64,000 nucleotides of DNA, from positions 2,728,001 through 2,792,000 of the forward strand of contig NZ_CP047898.1 in NCBI RefSeq assembly GCF_009911795.1, read 5' to 3'. Each line of letters opens with the position of its first letter. The stretch's first letter is position 1. Shown one piece after another: positions 6,878-14,624 of the stretch. The notes below the pieces were generated by a model. It did no database searches. It was given only the letters and a program-made list of their open reading frames with translations, and was not told the DNA's origin. This DNA is from Pseudarthrobacter psychrotolerans (GTDB lineage Bacteria > Actinomycetota > Actinomycetes > Actinomycetales > Micrococcaceae). The position numbers and the translations under genes were made by a program.

Positions 6878-8566
6878 TTATCCAGGAGGCCGTGTTGCCG
6901 CCGGCGCTGTCGCCGGGATGAGCTTGCCCGGGTTCATAATGCCCTGGGGGTCCAGCACATCCTTGATTCCCCGGAGCACCCTGACGCCCAGGTCACCAAT
7001 CTCGGCGGTCACGTACGGTGCGTGGTCCGTGCCCACTGCGTGATGGTGCGTGATGGTGGCGCCGGCCGCGACGATCGCCCTGGACGCGGCTTCCTTGACC
7101 CGGGCATTCTGGGCGAGCCCGTCCTCCTCCCGTCCGGCGAGGAAGGTGAAGTACAGCGAGGCGCCATCAGAGTAGACATGCGAAACGTGCGCCTGGACGT
7201 AGGCTCCGCCGCCGTTTTCCTGGAGCGCCTGGAGAATGGCTTGGCGGACGCTGGCGTGGGTGGCGCCGATCTTGGTCCAGCTTGCGGCCGTTTCGAGCGT
7301 CTCCACATACACGCCGCGGGTCAGCAGCTCATCCCGCATGTAGGGGCCGCTGAACCGCCCGTGTTCCCACGACTGGCCGGGCAGCGGGCCGAGCACCAGG
7401 CCGCCGGCCTTGCGCAGGATCCGGGCACTGCGCCGCTTGCGGGCACGGGTCTCGCGGGCGTCACCCTCCCACACAAAAAGCGCCAGCGCCGGCCCTTTCT
7501 GGCCGCGGAACGCGAGGTAGCGTCCCAGCAGTTCGGTTTTCCGGCCGCCTAGTTTGAACGTGGTGGCGGTTTCGTCGGAATCACTGAGCCGGCAGACGTG
7601 CGGCATATCGCCGCGGACGCCTTCGTGGCGTAGCTGGCGCAGGGCCTCAACCCCGGCCTCAAAGGACGGGAAGGACCACGCACCGTAGGCCTTGTGCCGG
7701 GGCGCCGGGGTGATTTTCACCGTTGCCGTGGTGATCACCCCGAGAATGCCTTCGCTGCCGACGAGGACGTCCAGCAGCTTGGGGCCCGCGGCAGTACCGG
7801 GCGCTTCAGTGCCGACGTCGAAGGGCCCGGCCGGGGTCTCGACATAAACGGACTTGACCAGATCGTCAGCGCGGCCGTAGCCCGTGGATGCCTGGCCTGC
7901 AGAGCGAGTGGCAATGTATCCGCCCAGGGTGGCCTGCTGGTGGCTTTGCGGGAGGTGCCCCAGGGTAAAGCCGTGGACTGACAAGGCAGCCTCGATGGCC
8001 GGCCCGCGGATGCCCGCTTCAAAGGTGGCAGTGTGTGACACGGGATCGATGCTGAGCAGCCTGTCCATGCGGCGCAGGTCCACGGTGATAACGCCGTCAA
8101 AGCGGCCGCGCAACGGTTCAACACCTCCCACCACCGAGGTGCCGCCGCCAAAGGAGACAACGGCCAGCCGACGGCGGCCGCACAGTTCCAGGAGCCGGCG
8201 CACCTCCTCGCTGGTGGCGGGAAAGACAACGGCGTCCGGCGCGTCGAGTGCATCGCCGGCGCGGCGGCGCAGCAGGTCAGGGGTGCTCTTGCCGCCTGCA
8301 TGCTCAATGCGATCCTGCGCTTCGGTGGAGACGTGACCGGATCCGCAGATGGCCCGGAGCTCGGCAAGAACATCTTCCTCCAGGCGCACCGGGCCCAGCC
8401 GTACCTCGGACAGGTCAACCGGGGGCTGGGTGGGCTCAAGGCTGGAAAGTTCCAGCTCGTCGCGCAGGAGCTTAAGGGAGGCCCGGCCCATGGGGCGGGC
8501 CCGCGCCGGGTCCCCCCACCCGTACCAAACGGACCGCGGAATTTCCTCTGTAATGTGCGTCACCAT
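6878..8566 (-). CDS. FAD-binding oxidase, alkyldihydroxyacetonephosphate synthase-like
   Basis: A 562-aa flavoprotein of the vanillyl-alcohol-oxidase superfamily. The FAD-binding PCMH domain spans about residues 115-300 with the SFGGGTSVVGG phosphate loop and YGRADDLV. The C-terminal half has ITHHHAVGTDH, which matches the triple-His active-site segment of alkyl-DHAP synthase (AGPS), and the closing DPQGIMNPGKL motif. AGPS exchanges the acyl chain of acyl-DHAP for an alkyl chain; bacterial homologues are often annotated as FAD-binding oxidases and their reaction is not settled. The ATG at 8566 lies 17 nt from the divergent TetR start with no ribosome-binding site, suggesting leaderless translation. 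The neighbouring glpD and lipid-kinase-like genes support a glycerolipid link. Confidence 0.85.
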   Translation of the reverse strand: MVTHITEEIPRSVWYGWGDPARARPMGRASLKLLRDELELSSLEPTQPPVDLSEVRLGPVRLEEDVLAELRAICGSGHVSTEAQDRIEHAGGKSTPDLLRRRAGDALDAPDAVVFPATSEEVRRLLELCGRRRLAVVSFGGGTSVVGGVEPLRGRFDGVITVDLRRMDRLLSIDPVSHTATFEAGIRGPAIEAALSVHGFTLGHLPQSHQQATLGGYIATRSAGQASTGYGRADDLVKSVYVETPAGPFDVGTEAPGTAAGPKLLDVLVGSEGILGVITTATVKITPAPRHKAYGAWSFPSFEAGVEALRQLRHEGVRGDMPHVCRLSDSDETATTFKLGGRKTELLGRYLAFRGQKGPALALFVWEGDARETRARKRRSARILRKAGGLVLGPLPGQSWEHGRFSGPYMRDELLTRGVYVETLETAASWTKIGATHASVRQAILQALQENGGGAYVQAHVSHVYSDGASLYFTFLAGREEDGLAQNARVKEAASRAIVAAGATITHHHAVGTDHAPYVTAEIGDLGVRVLRGIKDVLDPQGIMNPGKLIPATAPAATRPPG

Positions 8567-8583
8567 GAGATACAGTGTTACAC
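8567..8583. promoter_or_regulatory. Very short divergent start region, probably leaderless promoters
   Basis: Only 17 bp separate the divergent starts of the FAD oxidase (ATG 8566) and TetR gene (ATG 8584). TACAGT at 8571-8576 is a plausible -10 for the TetR side, which would place the transcript start at or near the ATG. The promoters must overlap the opposing coding regions. TGTAA near 8550 and TTACA at 8578-8582 could be the arms of a TetR operator. Confidence 0.4.
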
Positions 8584-9210
8584 ATGACGTCACAACGTAC
8601 CACCACGGTTGGCGATGAAAAGATCCTCGCCGCCACCCGGGACTCGGTCATCCGCCACGGAGTCAGGCGCACCACGGCCAACGACATTGTGGAGCGCGCC
8701 GGAATCTCGCGCATGACCTTTTACCGCCGGATGGGGTCCGTGGAGAATGCTGTGCTCCAGACGCTGACCCGCGAGTTCCGCGCTTATGCTGCAGCCGCCG
8801 AGGCTGCCAGCAGCACCGGCAACGGCCGCGAGAAACTGGTGCAATTCGCCGTCGAAAGCGTCCGTGTGTTTGCCACCTCGGAACTGCTGGCCTCCATTGG
8901 CGAGCGGGACCCCGAGTTCCTTATCCCCTACGTCACCGACCGCTTCGGGCAGAGCCAGCAGCTCATTCTTACCCGGCTGGAAGCGCTGATCGCCGCCGGC
9001 CTGGAGGACGGCAGCATTGAGGCGGCGCCAGCCACCGCCACATCAATCCTGCTTGCCCTGCAGGGAGTGGCCCTCTCCTCGAAAGTGCTGCTGCGGATGG
9101 GCACTTTCGACGATTCCGTCGCTGAACTGAAGAAAATGCTGGAACGCTACCTCACGCCGTCGAGCAACGGCGGTGAGTCGAACACCGGCAGTGGAAGGAC
9201 AAGCCCATGA
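8584..9210 (+). CDS. TetR/AcrR family transcriptional regulator
   Basis: A 208-aa regulator. The N-terminal DNA-binding domain (about residues 10-60) has KILAATRDSVIRHGVRRTTA followed by DIVERAGISRMTFYRRMGS, the canonical TetR helix-turn-helix. The C-terminal part is an all-helical ligand-binding domain. ATG 8584 is chosen over GTG 8575 because the protein then begins MTSQRTTTVGDEK. It is divergent from the FAD oxidase and its stop overlaps the glpD start (ATGA), so it probably controls both sides. The ligand may be a lipid or glycerol derivative, by context only. Confidence 0.9.
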   Translation: MTSQRTTTVGDEKILAATRDSVIRHGVRRTTANDIVERAGISRMTFYRRMGSVENAVLQTLTREFRAYAAAAEAASSTGNGREKLVQFAVESVRVFATSELLASIGERDPEFLIPYVTDRFGQSQQLILTRLEALIAAGLEDGSIEAAPATATSILLALQGVALSSKVLLRMGTFDDSVAELKKMLERYLTPSSNGGESNTGSGRTSP

Positions 9211-11027
9211 CACCGCAGCGCGCCGAAAGCCACAGCTGGATCAACGACGCCAGCCGCCGGCGGTCCCTGGAACACCTGTCCCGGCACACCGTCGATGTGG
9301 CGGTGGTTGGCGGTGGCATCACCGGGGCAGGCGTGGCCCTCGACGCGGTCAGCCGCGGCCTGAGTGTGGCCCTGATCGAGAGCCACGACTTCGGCTCCGG
9401 CACCAGCGGCTACAGTTCCAAACTGGTTCACGGCGGCCTCCGCTACCTCGCCAGGATGGACTTCGGCGTCGCCTGGGAATCGGCCGTGGAGCGGCGGTGG
9501 CTCATGGGCAACATTGCCCCGCACCTGATCCGCCCGCTGGGCTTCGTCATCCCGGACAGCCGCGCCAACTCCGCCCTGGAAGGACTCGCGGCGGGGGCCG
9601 GCGTGGTCCTTTATGACCTGCTGCGCCGCTTCTCCGGCATGGGCAGCAAGGTACTCCCCCGCCCACAGCTGCTGACCAGCCAGGCAGCCGCTGCCATGGC
9701 ACCCGCCCTGAACCCGGAGCACCTGCGGCGCGGCATCCTGTACTGGGACGGGCAGCTGGTGGACGATGCACGGCTGGTGCTGGGAGTCCTCCGGACTGCC
9801 GCCGGACACGGTGCGCACATTGTCCGTGACGCAAAAGCAACGGCGCTTGGCGCGACCACGATTGATGCCGTGGACACCCGCACCGGAGCGCAGCTTCAGA
9901 TCAACGCGCGCGCCGTGGTTAATGCCACCGGCGTCTGGGCGGCCGAGCTGGACAGGAACCTGGCGGTCACCCCCAGCCGCGGGACGCACCTGGTGGTGCG
10001 GTCGGAACGGCTGGGCAATCCGCATGCAGCCCACACCGTGGCCGTGCCGGGTCATTTTGGCCGCTACGTCTTTGTGCTGCCGCAACCCACCGGGGTGGCC
10101 TACATCGGGCTGACGGATGAGGAAGACCGGCTTGCCGACGGCCGCCGCCCGCTGGTCCCGGAGCACGACGTCGATTTCCTGCTGGACGTTGTGAACACCA
10201 CCCTGGCTGTGCCGCTGACGCGCGCGGACATTGTGGGTACGTTCGCCGGGCTGCGGCCCCTGGTCCGCGCGGCGGATGCCGGGCAAAGCCCTGGAACTGC
10301 TGATATTTCGCGCCGGCACCTGGTCCGGGACGTGCCGGGCGAACCCATCACCGTGGTGGGCGGCAAACTGACCACCTACCGACGGATGGCGCAGGATGCC
10401 GTGGATGCCGTCACGGCCCGGCTCGGCGTGGATCAACCGTCCCGCACCAAAACACTGCCCCTGGTGGGCGCCGCCTCCCGGGAAAAGCTCGACGCCGTCG
10501 CAGCACCGGCGCGCCTGGTGGAAAAGTACGGGACCGAAGCTCTTGCAGTGCATCAGCTGCAGCAGCAGGACCCCCGGCTGGCAGAGCCCCTGTTCGAGGG
10601 GACGGAAATCACCGGCGCCGAACTCCTGTTCGGAATCCGCGCGGAAGGGGCCGTTACCGTGGAAGACCTGCTGGAACGGCGGACACGCCTGGCCCTGGTT
10701 CCCGAGGACGCCGCGAAGGCCCGCGCCAAGGCTGAGGAAGTGCTCGCGCTGGGCGCCGGCAGCGCCGTTACCGGCAACACGACTGCCGTTGCCGGCAACA
10801 AGACTGCGGGGGTGCCACATGACTGCAGTACCGGGCGGACACGCACTGCTTCTGGTCAATCCAACATCGGGCCGCGGCAGGGGCCTGCGCCTCAGTCCCG
10901 GGGCCACCGAAGCGCTCCACGCGGCAGGCTTCACACCCGCCGTCGTCGTCACGGAGAGCCTGGCGGAAGCCACACGAAAGGCCCGCGACGCCGCGGCGGG
11001 AAGCCTGGTGGCAGTCCTGGGCGGTGA
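9207..11027 (+). CDS. glpD: Glycerol-3-phosphate dehydrogenase (FAD), C-terminus extended by an apparent frameshift
   Basis: Oxidises sn-glycerol-3-phosphate to dihydroxyacetone phosphate at the membrane, passing electrons to quinone. The Rossmann motif VDVAVVGGGITGAG (residues 31-44), GTSGYSSKLVHGGLRYL, the substrate segment VGTFAGLRPLV and GGKLTTYRRMA are all present. Through about residue 534 it aligns with GlpD; the remaining residues are basic, low-complexity sequence overlapping the next gene by 209 nt. Adding one G to the GGGGG run at 10808-10812 would create a stop at 10820-10822 overlapping the next ATG (ATGA) and give a normal 538-aa protein. The long tail is therefore probably an artefact. 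Confidence 0.9.
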   Translation: MTPQRAESHSWINDASRRRSLEHLSRHTVDVAVVGGGITGAGVALDAVSRGLSVALIESHDFGSGTSGYSSKLVHGGLRYLARMDFGVAWESAVERRWLMGNIAPHLIRPLGFVIPDSRANSALEGLAAGAGVVLYDLLRRFSGMGSKVLPRPQLLTSQAAAAMAPALNPEHLRRGILYWDGQLVDDARLVLGVLRTAAGHGAHIVRDAKATALGATTIDAVDTRTGAQLQINARAVVNATGVWAAELDRNLAVTPSRGTHLVVRSERLGNPHAAHTVAVPGHFGRYVFVLPQPTGVAYIGLTDEEDRLADGRRPLVPEHDVDFLLDVVNTTLAVPLTRADIVGTFAGLRPLVRAADAGQSPGTADISRRHLVRDVPGEPITVVGGKLTTYRRMAQDAVDAVTARLGVDQPSRTKTLPLVGAASREKLDAVAAPARLVEKYGTEALAVHQLQQQDPRLAEPLFEGTEITGAELLFGIRAEGAVTVEDLLERRTRLALVPEDAAKARAKAEEVLALGAGSAVTGNTTAVAGNKTAGVPHDCSTGRTRTASGQSNIGPRQGPAPQSRGHRSAPRGRLHTRRRRHGEPGGSHTKGPRRRGGKPGGSPGR

Positions 11028-11721
11028 CGGCTTCCTGGGCGCAGCCGCGTCGGGAGCGCGCGAATCGGGCGCCGTGCTCCTCCCGCTGGCCGGTGGCCGC
11101 GGCAATGACACCGTGCGCCGGCTGGGACTGGGGCTGGACCCGGCACAAACGGTCCGCAACATCCCGCAGCTGGTGGTGCGGGACATCGACCTGGGCCTGG
11201 TCAACGGGCGCCCCTACTTCGGCGTCGCCAATGTCGGCTTCGACGGCGTGGCCAACGAACTCGGCAACAGCACGGACCTGAACCTCGGATCGCTGACCTA
11301 CCTCTACGGCGGGCTGAAGGCCTTCATGGGGTGGCAAGACGTGACCTTCACCGTCACCGTGGACGGCCTGGAGACGGTCTTCCCCGGCTGGTTTGTTGCG
11401 GTAGGCAACGTGGGCCAGTACGGCGGCGGGCTGCACATCTGCCCGGAAGCCAAAGTGGATGACGGCCTCCTGGATGTGGTCACCCTGGGACGGGCCTCCA
11501 TCCTCCGGGTCGCAGCCACCTTCCTGCGCTCCTACCGCGGCACCCACCTGAACACGCCGGGTGTCGGCTTTACGCGCGGCCGCAGCGTCACCATCAGCGC
11601 CAACAGGCCGTTAAACATCTACGCCGACGGCGAGATGATCGCCCCGCTGCCGGCAACGGTTGAGATTGTCCCGGCCGCGGTCAAGGTCCTGGTCCCCGGG
11701 AACTCCCCGGTATTCTCCTAA
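10819..11721 (+). CDS. Diacylglycerol/lipid kinase family protein
   Basis: A 300-aa DAGK-catalytic-domain protein. The nucleotide-binding elements are visible: LLLVNPTSGRG (residues 10-20), VAVLGGDGFLG (the GGDG loop) and PLAGGRGND. The C-terminal beta domain has GLHICPEAKVDDGLLDVV, typical of DgkB/YegS-like lipid kinases that phosphorylate diacylglycerol or related lipids. ATG 10819 matches the family start. It follows glpD and closes the FAD oxidase/TetR/glpD cluster, ending 22 bp from the convergent phosphonatase-like gene. The exact lipid substrate is unknown. Confidence 0.88.
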   Translation: MTAVPGGHALLLVNPTSGRGRGLRLSPGATEALHAAGFTPAVVVTESLAEATRKARDAAAGSLVAVLGGDGFLGAAASGARESGAVLLPLAGGRGNDTVRRLGLGLDPAQTVRNIPQLVVRDIDLGLVNGRPYFGVANVGFDGVANELGNSTDLNLGSLTYLYGGLKAFMGWQDVTFTVTVDGLETVFPGWFVAVGNVGQYGGGLHICPEAKVDDGLLDVVTLGRASILRVAATFLRSYRGTHLNTPGVGFTRGRSVTISANRPLNIYADGEMIAPLPATVEIVPAAVKVLVPGNSPVFS

Positions 11722-11743
11722 GTCCCGGGCGCGGTTATGGGCG

Positions 11744-12447
11744 TCAGCGGACGACGCCGGTGCTTCCGGCGGCCAAGGCGCCCACCAATTCGGGGAGGTC
11801 CTTCACGCCGGGAAGGATGCGCAGGTGCGGGTGGCGGCCCAGCTCCTCCGCGCCGAGCTTCCCGGTGAGGACGCCGACGCCGGCCACGCCGGCGTTTGCC
11901 GCGTACTGCAGATCGACCACGGTGTCGCCGGCCACCAGCACGGCGTCCACGTTCAGGAGGCCGGTGCGCTCCATGGCGCGGTGGATCATGTGGGGAGCCG
12001 GCCGTCCGCGGGGCACTTCGTCGGAGGTGACCACGGCGTCCAGCAGCTCCCCGTCGCCCACGCGCCAGCCCAGCGTGGCCAGCAGCGGATCGGCCACATC
12101 CCGCGAGAATCCGGTGGTCAGGGCCACCTTGATGCCCATGGACTTCAGGGTCCGCAGCGCGTCCTCAACACCGTCCAGGGGAACGGGTGCGTTCGCGGCG
12201 TAGAGGGCCGCCAGGATCTCCTGGAAGCGGACAAACGTGCGCGCAACGAGCCCGGATTCGGCGGCGATGCCGCCAAGTTCCAGCAGCGCTGCGATGGCTT
12301 CGGTCTTGTCCGCGCCCATCCACGCCTGGAGGTCCTCGGGGTTACCTCGGCGCCGGCCTCGCGGACGGATTCCTCGAGGGCGCTGTAGACATCCCCGTGT
12401 TCGTCGATGGTGGTTCCGGCCATGTCGAGGGCTACAAGTTCAATCAT
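11744..12447 (-). pseudogene. Phosphonatase-like HAD hydrolase (TIGR03351 type), frameshifted
   Basis: The N-terminal frame reads MIELVALDMAGTTIDEHGD, with the DxAGT nucleophile motif of phosphonatases (D8). The second frame continues with MGADKTEAIAALLELGG, whose Lys is the Schiff-base Lys candidate of the cap domain, then TSDEVPRGRPAP, where Arg replaces the usual HAD Lys, and LVAGDTVVDLQYA. All three features fit phosphonoacetaldehyde hydrolase and its TIGR03351 relatives. One extra base in the G run at 12338-12341 (+ strand) would fuse the halves into about 235 aa, so this may be an assembly error. Location beside phnDCE and a GntR regulator supports phosphonate C-P bond cleavage. Confidence 0.75.
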
Positions 12448-12459
12448 TATGGTGTTTCC

Positions 12460-13218
12460 TTAGGCTGTGGTTGGCACGCGGACCAAGTTGGCGCGGTGCT
12501 CGCTGGTGTTTTCGATGGTGAAGTTGGTCAGGCCGGGGATGTACCTGTCGTCGGAGTATTCGATCGGCTGCCCGGCCGCAGATGAGGTCAGGCGCCGTTC
12601 GCGGAGCAACGGTGCGCCGCGTTCGACGCCGAGCAGTTCCACGTCGAGCCCCTCGGCCGCCACGGCGTCGATGGTGTGCCGGGCCCGGCTCAGGTCCACG
12701 CCCTGGCTTTTCAGGAAGCTGAAGATGGAACCGCTGTCCGTGTCGAAGTCGAACAGCAGCCGGCCGACGTCCAGGACAAAGCTGGTCCGCTCCACCATGG
12801 CCGGCGCGTCTCCGAGGAGCCGCAGCCGCAGCACCTCCACCACGGGCTCGCCCGCCGTGATGCCCAGCTGGGCTGCCACCTCGGGCGAGGCCGGGCGGCG
12901 GGCGATCTCGCGGGTCTGCTGCCCCGGGGTCTTGCCAATGGACCCGGCCCACTCCGTAAAGGACATAAAAGTGGTGAACGGCTGGGACAGCGCCGCCCGG
13001 CCGGCCACCGGCTGCTTGCCGCGACCGCCCAGAATGAGGCCCTCCCCGCGCAGTGCCGAAAGGGCCTGCCGGACCGTTCCCCGGGAGGCGTCGAATTCCC
13101 GGCAGAGCTCTGCCTCGCTGGGAATCCGGAATCCCTCCGGCCAGACGCCCGACGTGATCCGGGTACGGAGTTCATCGGTCAAGCGCTGGTGGAGAGGCTG
13201 AAGCTGCGATAGGGACAT
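12460..13218 (-). CDS. GntR-family regulator with UTRA domain (phosphonate-associated)
   Basis: A 252-aa regulator. The winged helix (about residues 10-75) includes FRIPSEAELCREFDASRGTV and the following RQALSALRGEGLI; the UTRA ligand domain follows (about 90-240). This is the HutC/PhnF branch. ATG 13218 is preferred over the TTG at 13233 because the palindrome at 13219-13236 would otherwise be coding. It lies between the phosphonatase-like gene and the divergent FAD oxidoreductase/phnDCE operon. The same half-site appears at both promoters, so autoregulation plus control of the operon is likely, with a phosphonate or its metabolite as inducer. Confidence 0.9.
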   Translation of the reverse strand: MSLSQLQPLHQRLTDELRTRITSGVWPEGFRIPSEAELCREFDASRGTVRQALSALRGEGLILGGRGKQPVAGRAALSQPFTTFMSFTEWAGSIGKTPGQQTREIARRPASPEVAAQLGITAGEPVVEVLRLRLLGDAPAMVERTSFVLDVGRLLFDFDTDSGSIFSFLKSQGVDLSRARHTIDAVAAEGLDVELLGVERGAPLLRERRLTSSAAGQPIEYSDDRYIPGLTNFTIENTSEHRANLVRVPTTA

Positions 13219-13236
13219 AACTTGATCATACAAGTT
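13219..13236. promoter_or_regulatory. GntR operator 1 (ACTTG-N6-CAAGT)
   Basis: A perfect palindrome AACTTG-N6-CAAGTT abuts the start codon of the GntR gene. The same core occurs at 13320-13335, so both are candidate binding sites for the encoded regulator. Confidence 0.65.
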
Positions 13237-13319
13237 GAACCCCGGGACGTTCCAGGGATTTCAGGCGTCTCGGATGAATACGGCATTAACTCTGCAAGCC
13301 TTCAACGAACAAGCAGTAC

Positions 13320-13335
13320 ACTTGTTCAAACAAGT
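13320..13335. promoter_or_regulatory. GntR operator 2 (ACTTG-N6-CAAGT)
   Basis: The core ACTTG-TTCAAA-CAAGT is identical in its half-sites to the palindrome at 13219-13236 and lies upstream of the FAD oxidoreductase/phnDCE operon. Two matching sites in one divergent intergenic region make regulation by the GntR protein probable. Confidence 0.65.
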
Positions 13336-13383
13336 ACTGTATTGGCTTGATTGACGTGGCGCGGAGCGGCCACCATCGATCTT

Positions 13384-14583
13384 GTGAATACCGGAATCCT
13401 TCAAACCCAAGCCGCCGGCAGCCTTCCTTCCTCCGTGGACGTGGTGGTGGTCGGGGCCGGCATCGTGGGCCTGGCCCACGCGGCCCTTGCCGCTGATCGC
13501 GGGCTCTCCGTGCTGGTCATTGACCGTGATCACCGCGCGGTGGGCGCCTCCATCCGGAACTTCGGACACTGCTGCATCACCGCGCAGACCGGCGACTTGT
13601 ACGAACTGGCCATCACCGGCCGCAAGCACTGGCTGGACTTCTCGGAGCGCGCCGGCTTCTGGGCGACGGAATCCGGCGCCGTGGTGGTGGCGCGCACCGA
13701 AACAGAACTGCGCGTCCTCCACGAGCTGGCGGCACACCGCGAACCCGGCCAGATCGTGCTGCTCAGCGCCGCGGAAACGTGCGCCCGGCTGGGGCGAGTG
13801 GCTGCGGCGGAGGTTTCCGACGTAACGACGAGTCCCGTCGTCGTCGGCGGTGCGTGGCTGCGTGATGACCTCCGGGTCGATCCCCGGACCACGGTGGCGA
13901 GCCTCGCTGCGTGGCTGGGTTCGCGTCCGGACACGTCCGTGCGGTGGAACACGTCCGCCGTCGGCTTCGGCTCAGGGACCGGACGGACAGCCCTGGTCCG
14001 GACAAGCCGCGGCGAGGTGGAGGCCGACTACGTGTTTGTGTGCGTGGGCCACGACGTGGACCTGCTCTTCCCGGAACTTGCCGAAGGGCACAGGATCGAA
14101 CGCTGCTCGCTCCAGATGGCAGCGGCAGCAGGTCCTGAGGGTCTGGAGCTGGAACCGGCAGTCCTGACCGCCACCTCCATGCTCCGCTACGGCGCCTTTG
14201 CGGAGATGCCGTCCGCGCCGGACCTCCTGGCAGAGGTTCAGGCACAGGATCCCGCGCTCCTGGACATCGGTGCCAACGTGATGTTCACCCAGCGCCCTGA
14301 CGGCACCCTGCTGTTGGGCGACTCCCATGCGTACCAGAAAACGGCCGACCCCTTCCTGGCAGAGTCCGCCACGGCTCTACTGCTGGACCGTATCCAGGAC
14401 GTCCTGGGGGTCGAATCCCTCGACATCACGGAACGCTGGCAGGGCATTTACGCCTCCAGCGAGGTGGGCCCGCTGCTTGTTGACGGCGTTGCCCCCGGCG
14501 TCACTGCCGTGTCCGTCACGGCGGGAATCGGCATGACCGTTTCCTTCGGCCTCGCGGCGCGCAACGTCTCCGCCCTCCCCTAA
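13384..14583 (+). CDS. FAD-dependent oxidoreductase (TIGR03364 type, phosphonate-associated)
   Basis: A 399-aa amine-oxidase-like flavoprotein (DAO family). The N-terminal dinucleotide motif is VDVVVVGAGIVGLAHA (about residues 18-33), followed by VGASIRNFGHC. The C-terminal GIYASSEVGPLLVDG and VTAGIGMTVSFGLAA complete the fold. This class recurs next to phosphonatase-like hydrolases without PhnW and is proposed to oxidise aminoethylphosphonate-like amines to phosphonoacetaldehyde or its hydroxy analogue. GTG 13384 is the likeliest start, since TTG 13351 would add a non-conserved tail; the ribosome-binding site is weak. First gene of the phnDCE operon. Confidence 0.85.
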   Translation: MNTGILQTQAAGSLPSSVDVVVVGAGIVGLAHAALAADRGLSVLVIDRDHRAVGASIRNFGHCCITAQTGDLYELAITGRKHWLDFSERAGFWATESGAVVVARTETELRVLHELAAHREPGQIVLLSAAETCARLGRVAAAEVSDVTTSPVVVGGAWLRDDLRVDPRTTVASLAAWLGSRPDTSVRWNTSAVGFGSGTGRTALVRTSRGEVEADYVFVCVGHDVDLLFPELAEGHRIERCSLQMAAAAGPEGLELEPAVLTATSMLRYGAFAEMPSAPDLLAEVQAQDPALLDIGANVMFTQRPDGTLLLGDSHAYQKTADPFLAESATALLLDRIQDVLGVESLDITERWQGIYASSEVGPLLVDGVAPGVTAVSVTAGIGMTVSFGLAARNVSALP

Positions 14584-14624
14584 CCCACCATCGCGCTTCG
14601 CCCCCAAAACCCTCAAGGATCCCC

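Noticed and set aside
6374..7552. 392-codon plus-strand frame across the MpaB and FAD oxidase genes
   Set aside because: Most of it is antisense to clearly coding sequence; only its segment at 6713-6850 could be a remnant and is noted as such.
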